Below, in pieces: positions 23,285 through 34,866 of a DNA stretch of 64,000 nucleotides (the stretch's first letter is position 1; each line of letters opens with the position of its first letter). The stretch is from the NCBI RefSeq assembly GCF_006716745.1, contig NZ_VFPP01000001.1:7141386-7205385 (forward strand). The letters are read 5' to 3'. The notes beneath the pieces were generated by a model that was not told the DNA's origin, made no database searches, and worked only from the letters and a program-made list of their open reading frames with translations. A program made the position numbers and the translations under genes. Source of the DNA: Saccharothrix saharensis (lineage in GTDB: Bacteria; Actinomycetota; Actinomycetes; Mycobacteriales; Pseudonocardiaceae).

Positions 23285-23809
23285 GTGCGCGTGACCGGTG
23301 ATGGCGTGGTCGAGGCGCGGGTGTTGGGCGTGGTCGCCTCGGCGGCCGGTGGGGTGGAGCGGTGGTTCGTCGACGGGCTCGCCCGGCCGTTGGCCGAGCG
23401 CGGGTGGCGGCTCGCGGTCACGTTCACACCTTCGGCCGCCCGGTGGTTGGAGCCGCTGGTGCCCGCGTTGACGGCGTTGACGGACCTGCCGGTCCGGTGG
23501 ACGTCCCGGTTGCCGCACGAGCCCAAGCCCCACCCCGTGCCGGACGCGTTCGTGTTCGCGCCGGCGACGGCGAACTCGCTGGCCAAGCTCGCGCTGGGGA
23601 TCGCCGACAACCAGGCGCTGACCGTGCTGTGCGAGGCGTTGGGCCGCCGCACGCCGATGGTGGTGCTGCCCCAGCGGTCCGACGACCAGGCGGCGCACCC
23701 GGCGTTCGGGGGCCACTTGGCGGTGCTGCGTTCCGCCGGGGTGGTGCTCGCGGCCGATACCGGGTCGGTGATGCGTGAACTGGATCGGGTGGTCCGCTCG
23801 TCGCATTAG
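23285..23809 (+). CDS. Flavoprotein of the HFCD family, decarboxylase-like
   Basis: About 174 residues resembling the flavoprotein domain of CoaBC: FAPATANSLAKLALGIADNQ matches the FMN-binding APATANTxAKxAxGxADN motif. The window has a complete coaBC elsewhere, so this is a paralogue with another substrate or none. No Mxx active-site loop like VPAMHTEMW is evident; that region reads MVVLPQRSDDQAAHPAF. The start (GTG at 23285 or 23291) is uncertain. It follows the rsmB-like gene by 10 bases. Confidence 0.75.
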   Translation: MRVTGDGVVEARVLGVVASAAGGVERWFVDGLARPLAERGWRLAVTFTPSAARWLEPLVPALTALTDLPVRWTSRLPHEPKPHPVPDAFVFAPATANSLAKLALGIADNQALTVLCEALGRRTPMVVLPQRSDDQAAHPAFGGHLAVLRSAGVVLAADTGSVMRELDRVVRSSH

Positions 23810-23842
23810 GTGAAAATCGCGGTAACGGCGAAACCGGCTGAA

Positions 23843-23880
23843 TTGACAGCCAGTCGAGATGCGTAGCAGTCTTGATTGTG
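23843..23880 (+). promoter_or_regulatory. Promoter of the LuxR-type ATPase gene, probably leaderless
   Basis: TTGACA (23843-23848) and TAGCAG (23864-23869) are 15 bases apart. The start GTG begins nine bases after the -10 box and has no ribosome binding site, so the transcript probably starts at the codon. Confidence 0.5.
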
Positions 23881-26349
23881 TCGAAATTGTACGGCCGGGA
23901 TCGTGAATGGGCTTCGGTTCTCCGCTTCCTGTCCGCGCCCGGTGGCCTGCTGGCCATCGACGGCCCGCCGTGCTCCGGAAAGACCTCCCTGCTGCGCGAG
24001 GCGGTCGACGCCGCCCGTGACCGCGGCCGTGCCGTCGTGCTCGTGCCGGGTGCCGGGGCGGCGCGGTCGGCCGCGGTGGTGGAGGCGCTCGATCGGGTGA
24101 AGATCGAACGGGTGCCGGTGGTGATCGCGGTCGACCAGGCGCACGAGGACCCGGCGGCGCTGCTGGAGCTGCTGGGCGGCGCGGGCGATCCACTGGTCTC
24201 GGTGGTGGTGGCGTTGTGCGCGGACCTGGCCGGGGTCGAGGTCGGGCGGGCGCTGGCGCGGGCGGAGGTGCTCCGGCTCGGGCCGCTGGACGACGACGCG
24301 GTGGAGCGGGTGGTCGCCGACCTGGTGGACGCCCGGCCGCACCCGGACCTCCTCGCGCTGACGGCGGGCGCGGGCGGCAACCCCCGGCTGGTCGTCGAGC
24401 TCGTGGCGGGGCTGCGGGAAGAGGGACGGCTCGACGTGGCCGGCGGCGTCGCCCGGCCGCGCGGTCGGTGGCTGCCGCGCCGGGTCGGGGCGGTGGTGCG
24501 CGGTCAGGTCGACGCGATGTCGGCCAAGGCCACCCAGGTGCTGCGGGTCGCGGCCGTGCTCGGCCGGTCGTTCCTGCTGCGGGACGTGGCCGCGATGATG
24601 AACGAGACCACCGGCGCGTTGCTGCTGGCGGTGGACGAGGTGCTGGCCTCCGGGCTGGTGGTGGGCGCGGACGAGCGGTTGGAGTTCGGGTCGGACCTGG
24701 TGTGGCGGGCCGTGGTGGACTCGATGCCCGGGTCCGTGCGGCACGCGCTGCGGCACGACGCCGATGTGCTGCGGGCGGCGGCCGAGGCGCGTCCGGTCCC
24801 CGAGGAGTGCGCGGAGGGGGTGGAGGGGCAGGAGCGGGGCGCGGTCGCGGTGAGCGGCGTGCGGTCGCTGGCCGCGAACGGCAGGCTCGGCTCCGCCATC
24901 GCCCTGGCCCGGCAGAGCCTGGTGGGTGGCGTGCGGGCGGGCGCGGCCGCGGAGCTGCACGTGGTGCTGGCCGGGATCCTGCTGGCCGACGGGCGGCCCG
25001 CCGACGCGGCGGCCGAGATGGAGCACGTGCTGACCATGCCGGGCGTGCCCGAGCCGGTGCGCCGGCTGGCGGGGGCGGGGCGGCTGCTGTCGCTGTACTT
25101 CGCCACCGGGAGCCGGGCGGGCGCGCACGCGTTGTCGGTGCTGACGGCCCGGGACCGGGAACCGGCGGACGCGGACGTGGTGATGGCGGCGACCGTCCAC
25201 TCGTGCCTGGAGTGGAACGCGGGCCGGCTGGCCGAGGGCATGTACTGGGGACGGGAGTCGACGCGCTGGGAGCTGGACCGGCCCACGGCGTGGTGGCAGT
25301 CGCAGTCGGCGGTGTCGTACGCGTTGAAGCTGGCGGCGCTGGGCGAGTTCGAGCGGGCCGAGCGGTGGGTGCGCGAAGGCGTGCTGTGCGACGACGAGGC
25401 CGTGAAGGCCGGCGCGCCGACCGCGCGGACGATCGCGCGGGCCAGGGTGCTGGTGCAGGCGGGGAAGTTGGCGCAGGCGCTGGCGGCGGCGCGGCGCGGG
25501 CTGTCGACCGCGCGCGACCGGGGGCTGCGGCTGCTGGTGCCGCTCGCGTCGACGGTGGTGGCGACGGTGGCGTTGCACCGGGGCGACACCGCGGCGGCGG
25601 CGGAGCACGTGCGGCGGTACCGGGCCGACCTGGCGGCGGGTGAGGCGGTGTTGCACTCGGGCCAGTACGACTGGGTGGAGCTGCTGCTGGCGCACGCCCG
25701 GGGCGGGGCGGAGCAGGTCGTCGAGCTGGCGCGGGAGCGGGTGGGCGAGGCCGGGGCGGTCCTGCGGATGCTGGTGGAGGAGCCGGGCGCGGCGGCGTGG
25801 CTGGTGCGGCAGGCGGTGGCGGCGGGCGACGGCGGGTTGGCGCGGGAGGTCGTGGCCGCGGCCGAGGAGCTGGCCGCGGGCAACCCCGGGTTCGAGGTGG
25901 TGAAGGTGGCGGCCGGGCACGCGCGGGCGTTGCTCGAACGGGACGCGGAGCGGCTGGCGGAGGTGGCGCGGCGGCACCGGCACCCGTGGGCGCAGGCGAA
26001 CGCGAACGAGGACTTGGCGGCGGTGCTGGCGGAGGCCGGGGACGCGGGGAGGGCTTCGGCGCACGCGGTGGTGGCGTCGCGGATCTTCGAGCGGATGGGT
26101 GCGGAGGGTGAGGTGAAGGAGGTCAGGAAGGAGGAGTGGGGTGTGTTGTCGGGGGCGGAGCGGGAGATCGCGCGGTTGGTGGGGGTGGGGTTGACGAACC
26201 GGCAGGTGGCGAAGCAGCTGTTCCTGTCGCCGCACACGGTGAACTATCACCTGCGGGGGATCTTCCGGAAGCTCGGGATCAGTTCGAGGGTGGAGTTGGC
26301 GAGGGTGGCGCACGAGCAGGAGGGGGCGGGGGCGGAGGCGTCGCTGTGA
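23878..26349 (+). CDS. Large ATP-binding LuxR-family regulator (LAL type)
   Basis: About 823 residues. An N-terminal AAA/STAND-like ATPase has Walker A GPPCSGKT (29-36) and a Walker B-like VVIAVDQAHED. A long TPR-like helical middle follows, then a C-terminal LuxR helix-turn-helix (AGVGLTNRQVAKQLF-type, here VGVGLTNRQVAKQLFLSPHTV). Such LAL proteins are usually pathway-specific or carbon-source activators. The neighbour downstream is a convergent dehydrogenase-like gene, with no metabolic cluster beside it, so the target is unclear. The GTG is preferred to a TTG two codons earlier. Confidence 0.9.
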   Translation: MSKLYGRDREWASVLRFLSAPGGLLAIDGPPCSGKTSLLREAVDAARDRGRAVVLVPGAGAARSAAVVEALDRVKIERVPVVIAVDQAHEDPAALLELLGGAGDPLVSVVVALCADLAGVEVGRALARAEVLRLGPLDDDAVERVVADLVDARPHPDLLALTAGAGGNPRLVVELVAGLREEGRLDVAGGVARPRGRWLPRRVGAVVRGQVDAMSAKATQVLRVAAVLGRSFLLRDVAAMMNETTGALLLAVDEVLASGLVVGADERLEFGSDLVWRAVVDSMPGSVRHALRHDADVLRAAAEARPVPEECAEGVEGQERGAVAVSGVRSLAANGRLGSAIALARQSLVGGVRAGAAAELHVVLAGILLADGRPADAAAEMEHVLTMPGVPEPVRRLAGAGRLLSLYFATGSRAGAHALSVLTARDREPADADVVMAATVHSCLEWNAGRLAEGMYWGRESTRWELDRPTAWWQSQSAVSYALKLAALGEFERAERWVREGVLCDDEAVKAGAPTARTIARARVLVQAGKLAQALAAARRGLSTARDRGLRLLVPLASTVVATVALHRGDTAAAAEHVRRYRADLAAGEAVLHSGQYDWVELLLAHARGGAEQVVELARERVGEAGAVLRMLVEEPGAAAWLVRQAVAAGDGGLAREVVAAAEELAAGNPGFEVVKVAAGHARALLERDAERLAEVARRHRHPWAQANANEDLAAVLAEAGDAGRASAHAVVASRIFERMGAEGEVKEVRKEEWGVLSGAEREIARLVGVGLTNRQVAKQLFLSPHTVNYHLRGIFRKLGISSRVELARVAHEQEGAGAEASL

Positions 26350-26420
26350 GGGGTGGCTCGGTGGTCCAGCCCGGCTCGATGTGACGAGGGGCCCGTACGG
26401 GCAGTCCGGGCAGGCCAGAA

Positions 26421-26464
26421 CCGGGCAGGCCTGGCGGGTGAAGCGCCCGCCAAGCCTGCCCGGG
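26421..26464. terminator. Long hairpin terminator between convergent genes
   Basis: CCGGGCAGGC-C-TGGCGGG pairs with CCCGCCA-A-GCCTGCCCGG around a 7-base loop, giving 17 paired bases with one C/A mismatch. It separates the LuxR-type gene and the SDR-like gene and can act on both. Confidence 0.75.
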
Positions 26465-26478
26465 GTTGTGGTGGCCGG

Positions 26479-27120
26479 TCAGGCGCCCAGGGCGTCGGTC
26501 ATGGGGTTGGTGGTGTCGGCGAGGAGGAACTTGACCTCGTCGGTGACGCGGCGGACGTCGGAGGGGGCCACGACGGTGCAGTGGACGCCGCGGGCGGCTA
26601 CTTCGACGGCCAGGCACTCCGTGTAGGCGATGGCGGCTGCTCGTGACGCGGCGTAGGCGGCGATCCCGGAGCGTGGCACGGCGACGACGTGGGCCGGGAC
26701 CATGATGATGGTGCCCCGACCCCGGTGGACCATTCTGGTGGCGACGGCGCGGGAGACGTTGAACACGCCGTCGACGTTGACGGCGAAGCTGTGCGACCAG
26801 TCGTCGTCGCTGATCGAGAGGGCCGGACCCGGGCGTAACGCGCCCGCGGTGGTGACCAGGGCGTCGATCGCCCCGAACTCCCGTTCCACCTGGTCGACGA
26901 GGGCGTCGACGGCGGCGCTGGACGTGACGTCGATCTGCCGGCCCGCGATCCGCAGTCCTTGGCCGTGGAGTCGTTCGACCAGGTCGGCGAGTCTCGCGCC
27001 GTCGCTGTCGACGGCCGCTACCAGCGCGCCCTGCCTGGCCAGTGCCTCGACCACCTCCGCGCCCAGCGGTGAACAGGCGCCGGTGATCAGTGCGATCTTG
27101 TGACGGAATTCGGCATTCAT
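26479..27120 (-). CDS. Short-chain dehydrogenase-like protein with lost catalytic residues
   Basis: 213 residues with the SDR Rossmann fold, most like EntA/DhbA-type dihydroxybenzoate dehydrogenases (AGALRPGPALSISDDDW, FAVNVDGVFNVSRAVATRM). Key sites deviate: the cofactor loop is TGACSPLG (the usual middle Gly is Pro), NNAG is TTAG (90-93), the catalytic Ser position is A143, and YxxxK is YAASR (Y156, R160). The substrate-loop and C-terminal part is short against about 250 residues in the family. It is probably a pseudoenzyme or has changed function. The fold call is firm; the activity is not. Confidence 0.8.
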   Translation of the reverse strand: MNAEFRHKIALITGACSPLGAEVVEALARQGALVAAVDSDGARLADLVERLHGQGLRIAGRQIDVTSSAAVDALVDQVEREFGAIDALVTTAGALRPGPALSISDDDWSHSFAVNVDGVFNVSRAVATRMVHRGRGTIIMVPAHVVAVPRSGIAAYAASRAAAIAYTECLAVEVAARGVHCTVVAPSDVRRVTDEVKFLLADTTNPMTDALGA

Positions 27121-27256
27121 CCCCAGTGCTCCCCAGTTGCTGCCCCCCTGGTGAACGTAATGGCCGGCACGCCGGCTGGGGAACTACCCGCGTGAGTAGT
27201 CGGAAAGCGAGGGGTGAAATATGACTCCCGGGCAGGTCCGGGCAATCGCGGAAGCC

Positions 27257-27273
27257 TAGACTCGACACCCGTG
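27257..27273 (+). promoter_or_regulatory. -10 box giving a probably leaderless rpe mRNA
   Basis: TAGACT ends nine bases before the first base of the rpe GTG, with no ribosome binding site between. The -35 region is weak. No RFN (FMN) riboswitch fold is seen in the 150 bases upstream of this riboflavin operon. Confidence 0.55.
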
Positions 27274-27936
27274 GTCCACCAGCCGATGATCGCCCCGAGC
27301 ATCCTGTCCGCCGATTTCGCCCGACTCGCCGACGAGGCCGCCGCCGTGGCGTCGGCCGACTGGCTGCACGTGGACGTCATGGACGCGCACTTCGTGCCCA
27401 ACCTGACCATCGGGCTGCCGGTGGTGAAGTCGCTGCGCAAGGCGACCGACCTGCCGCTGGACTGCCACCTGATGATCGACGACCCGGATCGCTGGGCGAT
27501 CGGGTACGCGGAGGCGGGCGCGTACAACGTGACCGTGCACGTGGAGGCGGCGGAGGACCCGGTGGCGTTGGCGAAGGACCTGCGCGCGGCGGGGGCGAAG
27601 GCGGGGTTGTCGTTGAAGCCCGGCACGCCCTTGGAGCCGTACGTGGACGTGCTGAAGCACTACGACACGTTGCTCGTCATGTCGGTGGAGCCCGGGTTCG
27701 GCGGGCAGTCGTTCATGGCCGAGGTGCTGGACAAGGTGCGGGCGGCGCGGCGGTTGGTGGACACCGGGCACCTGCGGTTGGTGGTCGAGATCGACGGCGG
27801 GATCAACGCCGACACGATCGAGCAGGCGGCCGAGGCCGGGGTCGACTGCTTCGTGGCCGGGTCCGCCGTGTACGACGCGGCCGATCCCGGTGCCGCCCTG
27901 GAGCGGCTGCGCGCGCAGGCGGCGCGCGTCCGGTGA
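27271..27936 (+). CDS. rpe: Ribulose-phosphate 3-epimerase
   Basis: A 221-residue TIM barrel with [44 protein letters not shown] and VEIDGGIN, all family signatures including metal-binding His and Asp. It interconverts ribulose-5-P and xylulose-5-P. It heads the riboflavin operon: ribulose-5-P is also a direct substrate of RibBA two genes on. A longer frame upstream is ruled out by the -10 box. It overlaps ribD by GTGA. Confidence 0.95.
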   Translation: MVHQPMIAPSILSADFARLADEAAAVASADWLHVDVMDAHFVPNLTIGLPVVKSLRKATDLPLDCHLMIDDPDRWAIGYAEAGAYNVTVHVEAAEDPVALAKDLRAAGAKAGLSLKPGTPLEPYVDVLKHYDTLLVMSVEPGFGGQSFMAEVLDKVRAARRLVDTGHLRLVVEIDGGINADTIEQAAEAGVDCFVAGSAVYDAADPGAALERLRAQAARVR

Positions 27937-28946
27937 ACGTCGACGAGGCGATGGCGCTGGCCGTCGCGGCGAGTGAGCGGGTGCGGGGGACGACCAGTCC
28001 GAACCCGCCGGTCGGGTGCGTGGTCCTGGACGCCGGTGGTGAGGTGGTCGGCGAGGGCGCGACCCGACCGCCCGGTGGGGCGCACGCCGAGGTGGTGGCG
28101 TTGGCGCGGGCGGGGGAGCGGGCCCGCGGCGGCACGGCCGTGGTGACGTTGGAGCCGTGCGCGCACCACGGGCGGACGCCGCCGTGCACCGGGGCGTTGC
28201 TCGACGCCGGGGTGGCGCGGGTGGTGTTCGCGGTGGCGGACCCGAATCCGAAGGCCGCCGGCGGGGCCGAGGTGCTGCGCGCGGCCGGGGTCGTGGTCGA
28301 GGGCGGGTTGGCGGCCGAGGTGGTGGCGCGGGGGCCGTTGCGGGCCTGGTTGCACTTCGCGCGCACCGGGCGGCCGCACGTGACGTGGAAGTACGCGGCG
28401 AGCCTGGACGGGCGGGTCGCGGCCGGTGACGGCACGAGTCGGTGGATCAGCTCCCCGGAGTCGCGGGCGGAGGTGCACGAGTTCCGGGCGAAGGTCGACG
28501 CGATCGTGGTGGGCACCGGGACGGTCCGCACCGATGACCCGAGATTGACCGCGCGGACGCCGCGTCCGGGGCAGGATGGGGTCAGGCAGCCGCTGCGGGT
28601 CGTCGTGGGGAAGGGCGACCTGCCGCCGGGTGCCCGTGTGCTGGACGACGAGGCGGAGACGATGCACCTGCGGACGCACGACCCGGACGTCGTGCTCGGC
28701 GCGCTGGCCGCGCGGGGCGTGGTCGACGTGCTGCTGGAGGGCGGGCCTACCCTGGCGGGTGCGTTCACCGCGTCCGGCCGGGTCGACCGGGTGCTCGCCT
28801 ACCTCGCCCCGAAGTTCCTGGGCGACGGTCCGCAGGCGCTGCGGGACGCGGGGGTGTCGACCGTCACCGACGCTGTGGGATTGGTCGTGGAGCAGGTCAG
28901 TATGTGCGGGCCGGACGTGCGGGTCTCCGCCGTCCCCGCGCGTTGA
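27933..28946 (+). CDS. ribD: Bifunctional riboflavin deaminase/reductase RibD
   Basis: 337 residues. The N-terminal deaminase has zinc ligands in HAE (GAHAEVV) and [12 protein letters not shown]. The C-terminal reductase domain (about 145-337) has [11 protein letters not shown] and [12 protein letters not shown]. It performs the second and third steps of riboflavin synthesis. It is coupled to rpe and lies 9 bases before ribE. Confidence 0.96.
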   Translation: MNVDEAMALAVAASERVRGTTSPNPPVGCVVLDAGGEVVGEGATRPPGGAHAEVVALARAGERARGGTAVVTLEPCAHHGRTPPCTGALLDAGVARVVFAVADPNPKAAGGAEVLRAAGVVVEGGLAAEVVARGPLRAWLHFARTGRPHVTWKYAASLDGRVAAGDGTSRWISSPESRAEVHEFRAKVDAIVVGTGTVRTDDPRLTARTPRPGQDGVRQPLRVVVGKGDLPPGARVLDDEAETMHLRTHDPDVVLGALAARGVVDVLLEGGPTLAGAFTASGRVDRVLAYLAPKFLGDGPQALRDAGVSTVTDAVGLVVEQVSMCGPDVRVSAVPAR

Positions 28947-28955
28947 GGAGGAACG

Positions 28956-31760
<2,805 letters not shown>

Positions 31761-31763
31761 CCC

Positions 31764-31915
31764 GCGTGTCGAACACTCGGGTCCCGCGTGTCGAACACTC
31801 GGGTCCCGTGTGTCGAACGCTCGGGTCCCGTGTGTCGAACGCTCGGGTCCCGTGTGTCGAACGCTCAGGCCCTGTGGGTCCTACGTTCAGGACGCATGAG
31901 TCCAACGTTCGCGTA
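31764..31915. repeat. Seven tandem copies of a 22-bp palindromic repeat
   Basis: Units repeat exactly every 22 bases: GTGTCGAAC begins at 31766, 31788, 31810, 31832 and 31854, then two decayed units follow at the same phase near 31876 and 31898. The core is (G)TGTGTCGAACRCTCGGGTCCC-like; the best units contain the inverted repeat GTGT-CGA-ACAC. The array starts three bases after the stop of the rib-operon PH gene. A related array lies after whiA. Because 22 is not a multiple of three, translation through it makes no sense. It is not CRISPR, as there are no spacers. Confidence 0.9.
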
Positions 31916-32026
31916 AGGGCTGATCGTCGTGGTGCCGTTGGGGGAGACCTGTCCTCCAACGGCACTCTTGTAGGGGTTCGGGCCCCTGCCTAGGTTCGGG
32001 TGATCGACGAGCTTGGGGGTCCGCAC

Positions 32027-33364
32027 ATGCGCAGACGTTCACTCCTGACCGGTGCCGCGGCGGTGGCGGGCGCGGTGGCGCTCGGCTTGAACCCGGCGGC
32101 ACGGGCACAGCGGCCCGGCGCGTCGGACGTGCCCGACCTGTCCCTCGGCGACTACCCGGTGGTGGGCCGGGTGCGGGCGCGTCGGGCGATGGAGCACCTG
32201 CGGGTGCTCAGCGAGCGGATCGGCCAGCGCATCGGCGGCACGGAGTCCGAGCACCGGGCCCGCGACTACCTCGCCTCCGTGCTGCGCGACCTGCGCTACC
32301 AGGTGACGTTGCAGCCGTTCGCCGTGCCGGACAAGTACCTGTCGACGCTCACCGTCGGGCCGGACACCTGGAACGCGGGCGCGTCCCGCTTCGGCGCCCT
32401 CGGCGTCACGGCCTCCGGCCCGGTCGTGGACCTGGACACCGGCGCGTCCCTGCCCGCCGACCTGACCGGCAAGGTCGCGCTGCTGGTGAACGTGCCGACC
32501 GGCTCCACGGCGGTGCTGGACGCGGCACGGCTGGGCGCGGCGGCCGTGCTGGTCGGCCGGGTGTCGACCCCGCCCGCGGGCAAGACCGGCGCGTTCTCGC
32601 CGACGTTGACCGCGAACGTGGCCGTGCCGGTGCTGGGCATCGCGCAGGTGCACGTGGAGCGGCTGCGGGCGGCAGGCGCCGTCACGGTGACCGCGTCCAC
32701 CACCCACCTCGCGGGCCTGACCTCGTACAACGTCCTCGCCGAACGTCCCGCGACGTTCCCGGGCCGGGACAACGGCGTGGTCATGGTGACCGCGCACTAC
32801 GACAGCGTGCCCGGCTCGCCCGGCGCGAACGACGACGGCAGCGGCACGGTGCTGACCCTGGAGCTGGCCCGCGTTCTGCGCCACCTGCCGACGCACCGGG
32901 CGCTGCGGTTCGCGCTGTGGGGTTCGGAGGAGCAGGGCCTGCTCGGCTCCCGCCACTACGTCACCCAGCTGCCGGACGCGGAGGCGGCGCGCATCGCGGG
33001 CGTGTTCCAGAACGACATGGTCGCCACCAGCCACGGCCCCGCGACCGCGTACTGGCTGCTCTCGGTGGACGGCGGGAACAACGCCACCACCGCCGAGGTC
33101 GCCGCCGCGGCGGCCCGCCTGGGGTACGGCGCGCAGGTGCACGGCCCGGTGCCGCGCGGCAGCAGCGACCACGTGCCGTTCCACGAGCGCAAGATCGCCG
33201 CGGCGAACTTCAGCTGGCGCGGCGAGGGCGGCCCGCACGAGCTGGAACCGCTCTACCACACCCCGGAGGACACGATCGCGCAGAACGTCAGCCCGGACCG
33301 GCTGCAGATCTCGCTGGAGCTGATCGGCGCGGCCGCCTACCGGCTGGCCCGCACCCGCGGCTGA
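32027..33364 (+). CDS. Secreted M28-family metallopeptidase (Tat signal)
   Basis: 445 residues with a twin-arginine signal (MRRRSLLTGAAAVAGAVALG). A protease-associated domain is inserted (about 120-225), and the M28 zinc centre follows: AHYDSVPGS, GANDDGSG, the catalytic GSEEQG and a late His in DHVPFHE. It likely works as an extracellular aminopeptidase. The ATG with GGGGG upstream gives the exact Tat start; a GTG 27 bases earlier is in frame but less likely. It is convergent with the WYL gene, leaving 16 bases between stops. Confidence 0.9.
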   Translation: MRRRSLLTGAAAVAGAVALGLNPAARAQRPGASDVPDLSLGDYPVVGRVRARRAMEHLRVLSERIGQRIGGTESEHRARDYLASVLRDLRYQVTLQPFAVPDKYLSTLTVGPDTWNAGASRFGALGVTASGPVVDLDTGASLPADLTGKVALLVNVPTGSTAVLDAARLGAAAVLVGRVSTPPAGKTGAFSPTLTANVAVPVLGIAQVHVERLRAAGAVTVTASTTHLAGLTSYNVLAERPATFPGRDNGVVMVTAHYDSVPGSPGANDDGSGTVLTLELARVLRHLPTHRALRFALWGSEEQGLLGSRHYVTQLPDAEAARIAGVFQNDMVATSHGPATAYWLLSVDGGNNATTAEVAAAAARLGYGAQVHGPVPRGSSDHVPFHERKIAAANFSWRGEGGPHELEPLYHTPEDTIAQNVSPDRLQISLELIGAAAYRLARTRG

Positions 33365-33380
33365 ACGCCGGCCGGACCGG

Positions 33381-34337
33381 TCAGGTGTCGCCGGCGGCGC
33401 GCAGCAGGCGTTCGGCGGTGGCCCGGAGGTGCTGTCGCAGCTCCTCCGGGCCCTCCACCTCGAAGTCGACGCCGATCATCGAGATCCACGACCCGACCTC
33501 CTCCAACGAGGGCGTGCCGACGGTCAGCCGGGTCCGCTCGTCGTCGATGCGCTCCAGGTGCAGCGCGCTGTAGGAGACGCGGGCGGCGACCACGTCGTAC
33601 GGCGCGTGCATGATCAGCCTGGCCTGGTACTGGTACGGCGCGACGGACAGCTGCCTCGACACGTACGACGCCAGATCGGCGGCGGGTGGCTCGCGCGGCG
33701 TGAAGCGGGCGCCCGGCGTGGGCTCCTCCTCGATCCGGTCCACCCGGAACGTGCGCCAGTCGTCCTTGTCGACGTCCCACGCCACCAGGTACCAGCGCCG
33801 CCCGGTGTGGGCCAGGCCGAGCGGTTCCACGTGCCGCTTCGTGCCGCCGTCGCGCCCGGCGTAGGGGAACCGCAGCCGCTGGTGGTCGCGGCACGCGATG
33901 GCGATCGCGGTCAACGTGCCCGCGTCCACCTGGATGCCGCGCGTCGGCAACGCCACGGTGTGCGCCTGCAGCGCGTTGACCCGCCGCCGCAGCCGCGACG
34001 GCAGCACCTGTTCCAGCTTGGCCAGGGCGCGCACCGACGTCTCCTCGATGCCCGCCACGCCGCCGCCGGCCGCCGTGCGCAACCCCACGGCGACCGCCAC
34101 GGCCTCGTCGTCGTCCAACAACAGCGGGGGCAGCTCGGCCCCCGCGCCCAACCGGTAGCCGCCGGACACGCCCGGCGCGGCGTTGACCGGGTAGCCGAGG
34201 GTGCGCAGCTTGTCCACGTCACGCCGGACGGTCCGCACGTCCACGCCGAGCCGGCGGGCGAGGTCCGCTCCCGTCCAGTCGCGGCGGACCTGCAACAACG
34301 ACAGCAGCTTGAGCAGACGGGCCGAGGTTTCCAGCAT
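33381..34337 (-). CDS. WYL-domain transcriptional regulator (HTH_11 type)
   Basis: 318 residues. A DeoR-like N-terminal helix-turn-helix (MLETSARLLKLLSLLQ, GADLARRLGVDVRTVRRDVDKL) is followed by a WYL domain (RFPYAGRDGGTKRHVEPLGL, RRWYLVAWDVDKDDWRTFRVDRI) and a C-terminal extension. WYL domains sense ligands, often nucleic acid or nucleotide, and are common regulators of stress and defence genes. It is the third gene of a reverse-strand run, 44 bases behind the SLOG-like gene. Confidence 0.92.
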   Translation of the reverse strand: MLETSARLLKLLSLLQVRRDWTGADLARRLGVDVRTVRRDVDKLRTLGYPVNAAPGVSGGYRLGAGAELPPLLLDDDEAVAVAVGLRTAAGGGVAGIEETSVRALAKLEQVLPSRLRRRVNALQAHTVALPTRGIQVDAGTLTAIAIACRDHQRLRFPYAGRDGGTKRHVEPLGLAHTGRRWYLVAWDVDKDDWRTFRVDRIEEEPTPGARFTPREPPAADLASYVSRQLSVAPYQYQARLIMHAPYDVVAARVSYSALHLERIDDERTRLTVGTPSLEEVGSWISMIGVDFEVEGPEELRQHLRATAERLLRAAGDT

Positions 34338-34381
34338 GAGCCGCAGTCTGCCGGCCATCGCGGACGGGAACGGTCCTCGTT

Positions 34382-34864
34382 TCAGCCCCGGCGAGCTCCT
34401 TCCGGCCACACGACCACCACGGGCACGCCCGACGCGCGCGCGGTCTCCACGACGTCCGCCGTGCCGCCGCGCCCGTCCGGCGGCTGCCCGTCCCACACGG
34501 CGATCAGCAGCTCCACCGACGCGAGCATCCGCTCGTTCGCCATCACGTACGCGTGCCGCCCGGACAGCTCGTTGGGCAGCACGCTGACCACGTGCGCCCG
34601 GGCCAGCAGCTCGTCGTAGTCGGCCCGCTTCTCCGGTTTGAGCTTGTCCCGGTAGTCCATCGCGGGCAGCACCACCTCGACCCGGCCGCCCAGCTCCAGC
34701 ACCACCCGCGCGAACAGCTGGTCCGCGCCCGGCGCCAGGCAGGTCACCCCGACCAGGGATGACCCGCCCGCCGCCTCGGCCTCCAACGCCGCGCGGATGG
34801 CCTCGCGCACGGCGTCGACGCAATCGGGCTCCAGCTTGCTGTGCCCGGTGACTCCCACCCGCAT
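34382..34864 (-). CDS. SLOG-like Rossmannoid protein of unknown function
   Basis: About 160 residues. The N-terminal RVGVTGHSKL and central CLAPGADQLFARVVLELG are typical of SLOG / LOG-like proteins that bind nucleotides or nucleotide-derived signals. A second half reads DELLARAHVVSVLP and ELLIAVWDGQPPDGRGGTADVV, again as in SLOG and deoxyribosyltransferase-like folds. The ATG lies two bases after the stop of the regulator gene upstream; a GTG one codon earlier overlaps that stop. Coupling suggests the two products act together. I recognise no specific enzyme. Confidence 0.75.
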   Translation of the reverse strand: MRVGVTGHSKLEPDCVDAVREAIRAALEAEAAGGSSLVGVTCLAPGADQLFARVVLELGGRVEVVLPAMDYRDKLKPEKRADYDELLARAHVVSVLPNELSGRHAYVMANERMLASVELLIAVWDGQPPDGRGGTADVVETARASGVPVVVVWPEGARRG

Positions 34865-34866
34865 CA

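Noticed and set aside
27121-27270. FMN (RFN) riboswitch for the riboflavin operon
   Set aside because: The 150 bases before rpe show none of the RFN conserved blocks, and ribD follows rpe with an overlap, leaving no room there.
31764-31915. Regular repeats that could be taken for a CRISPR array
   Set aside because: Units are back to back with a 22-base period and no unique spacers, and no cas genes are present.
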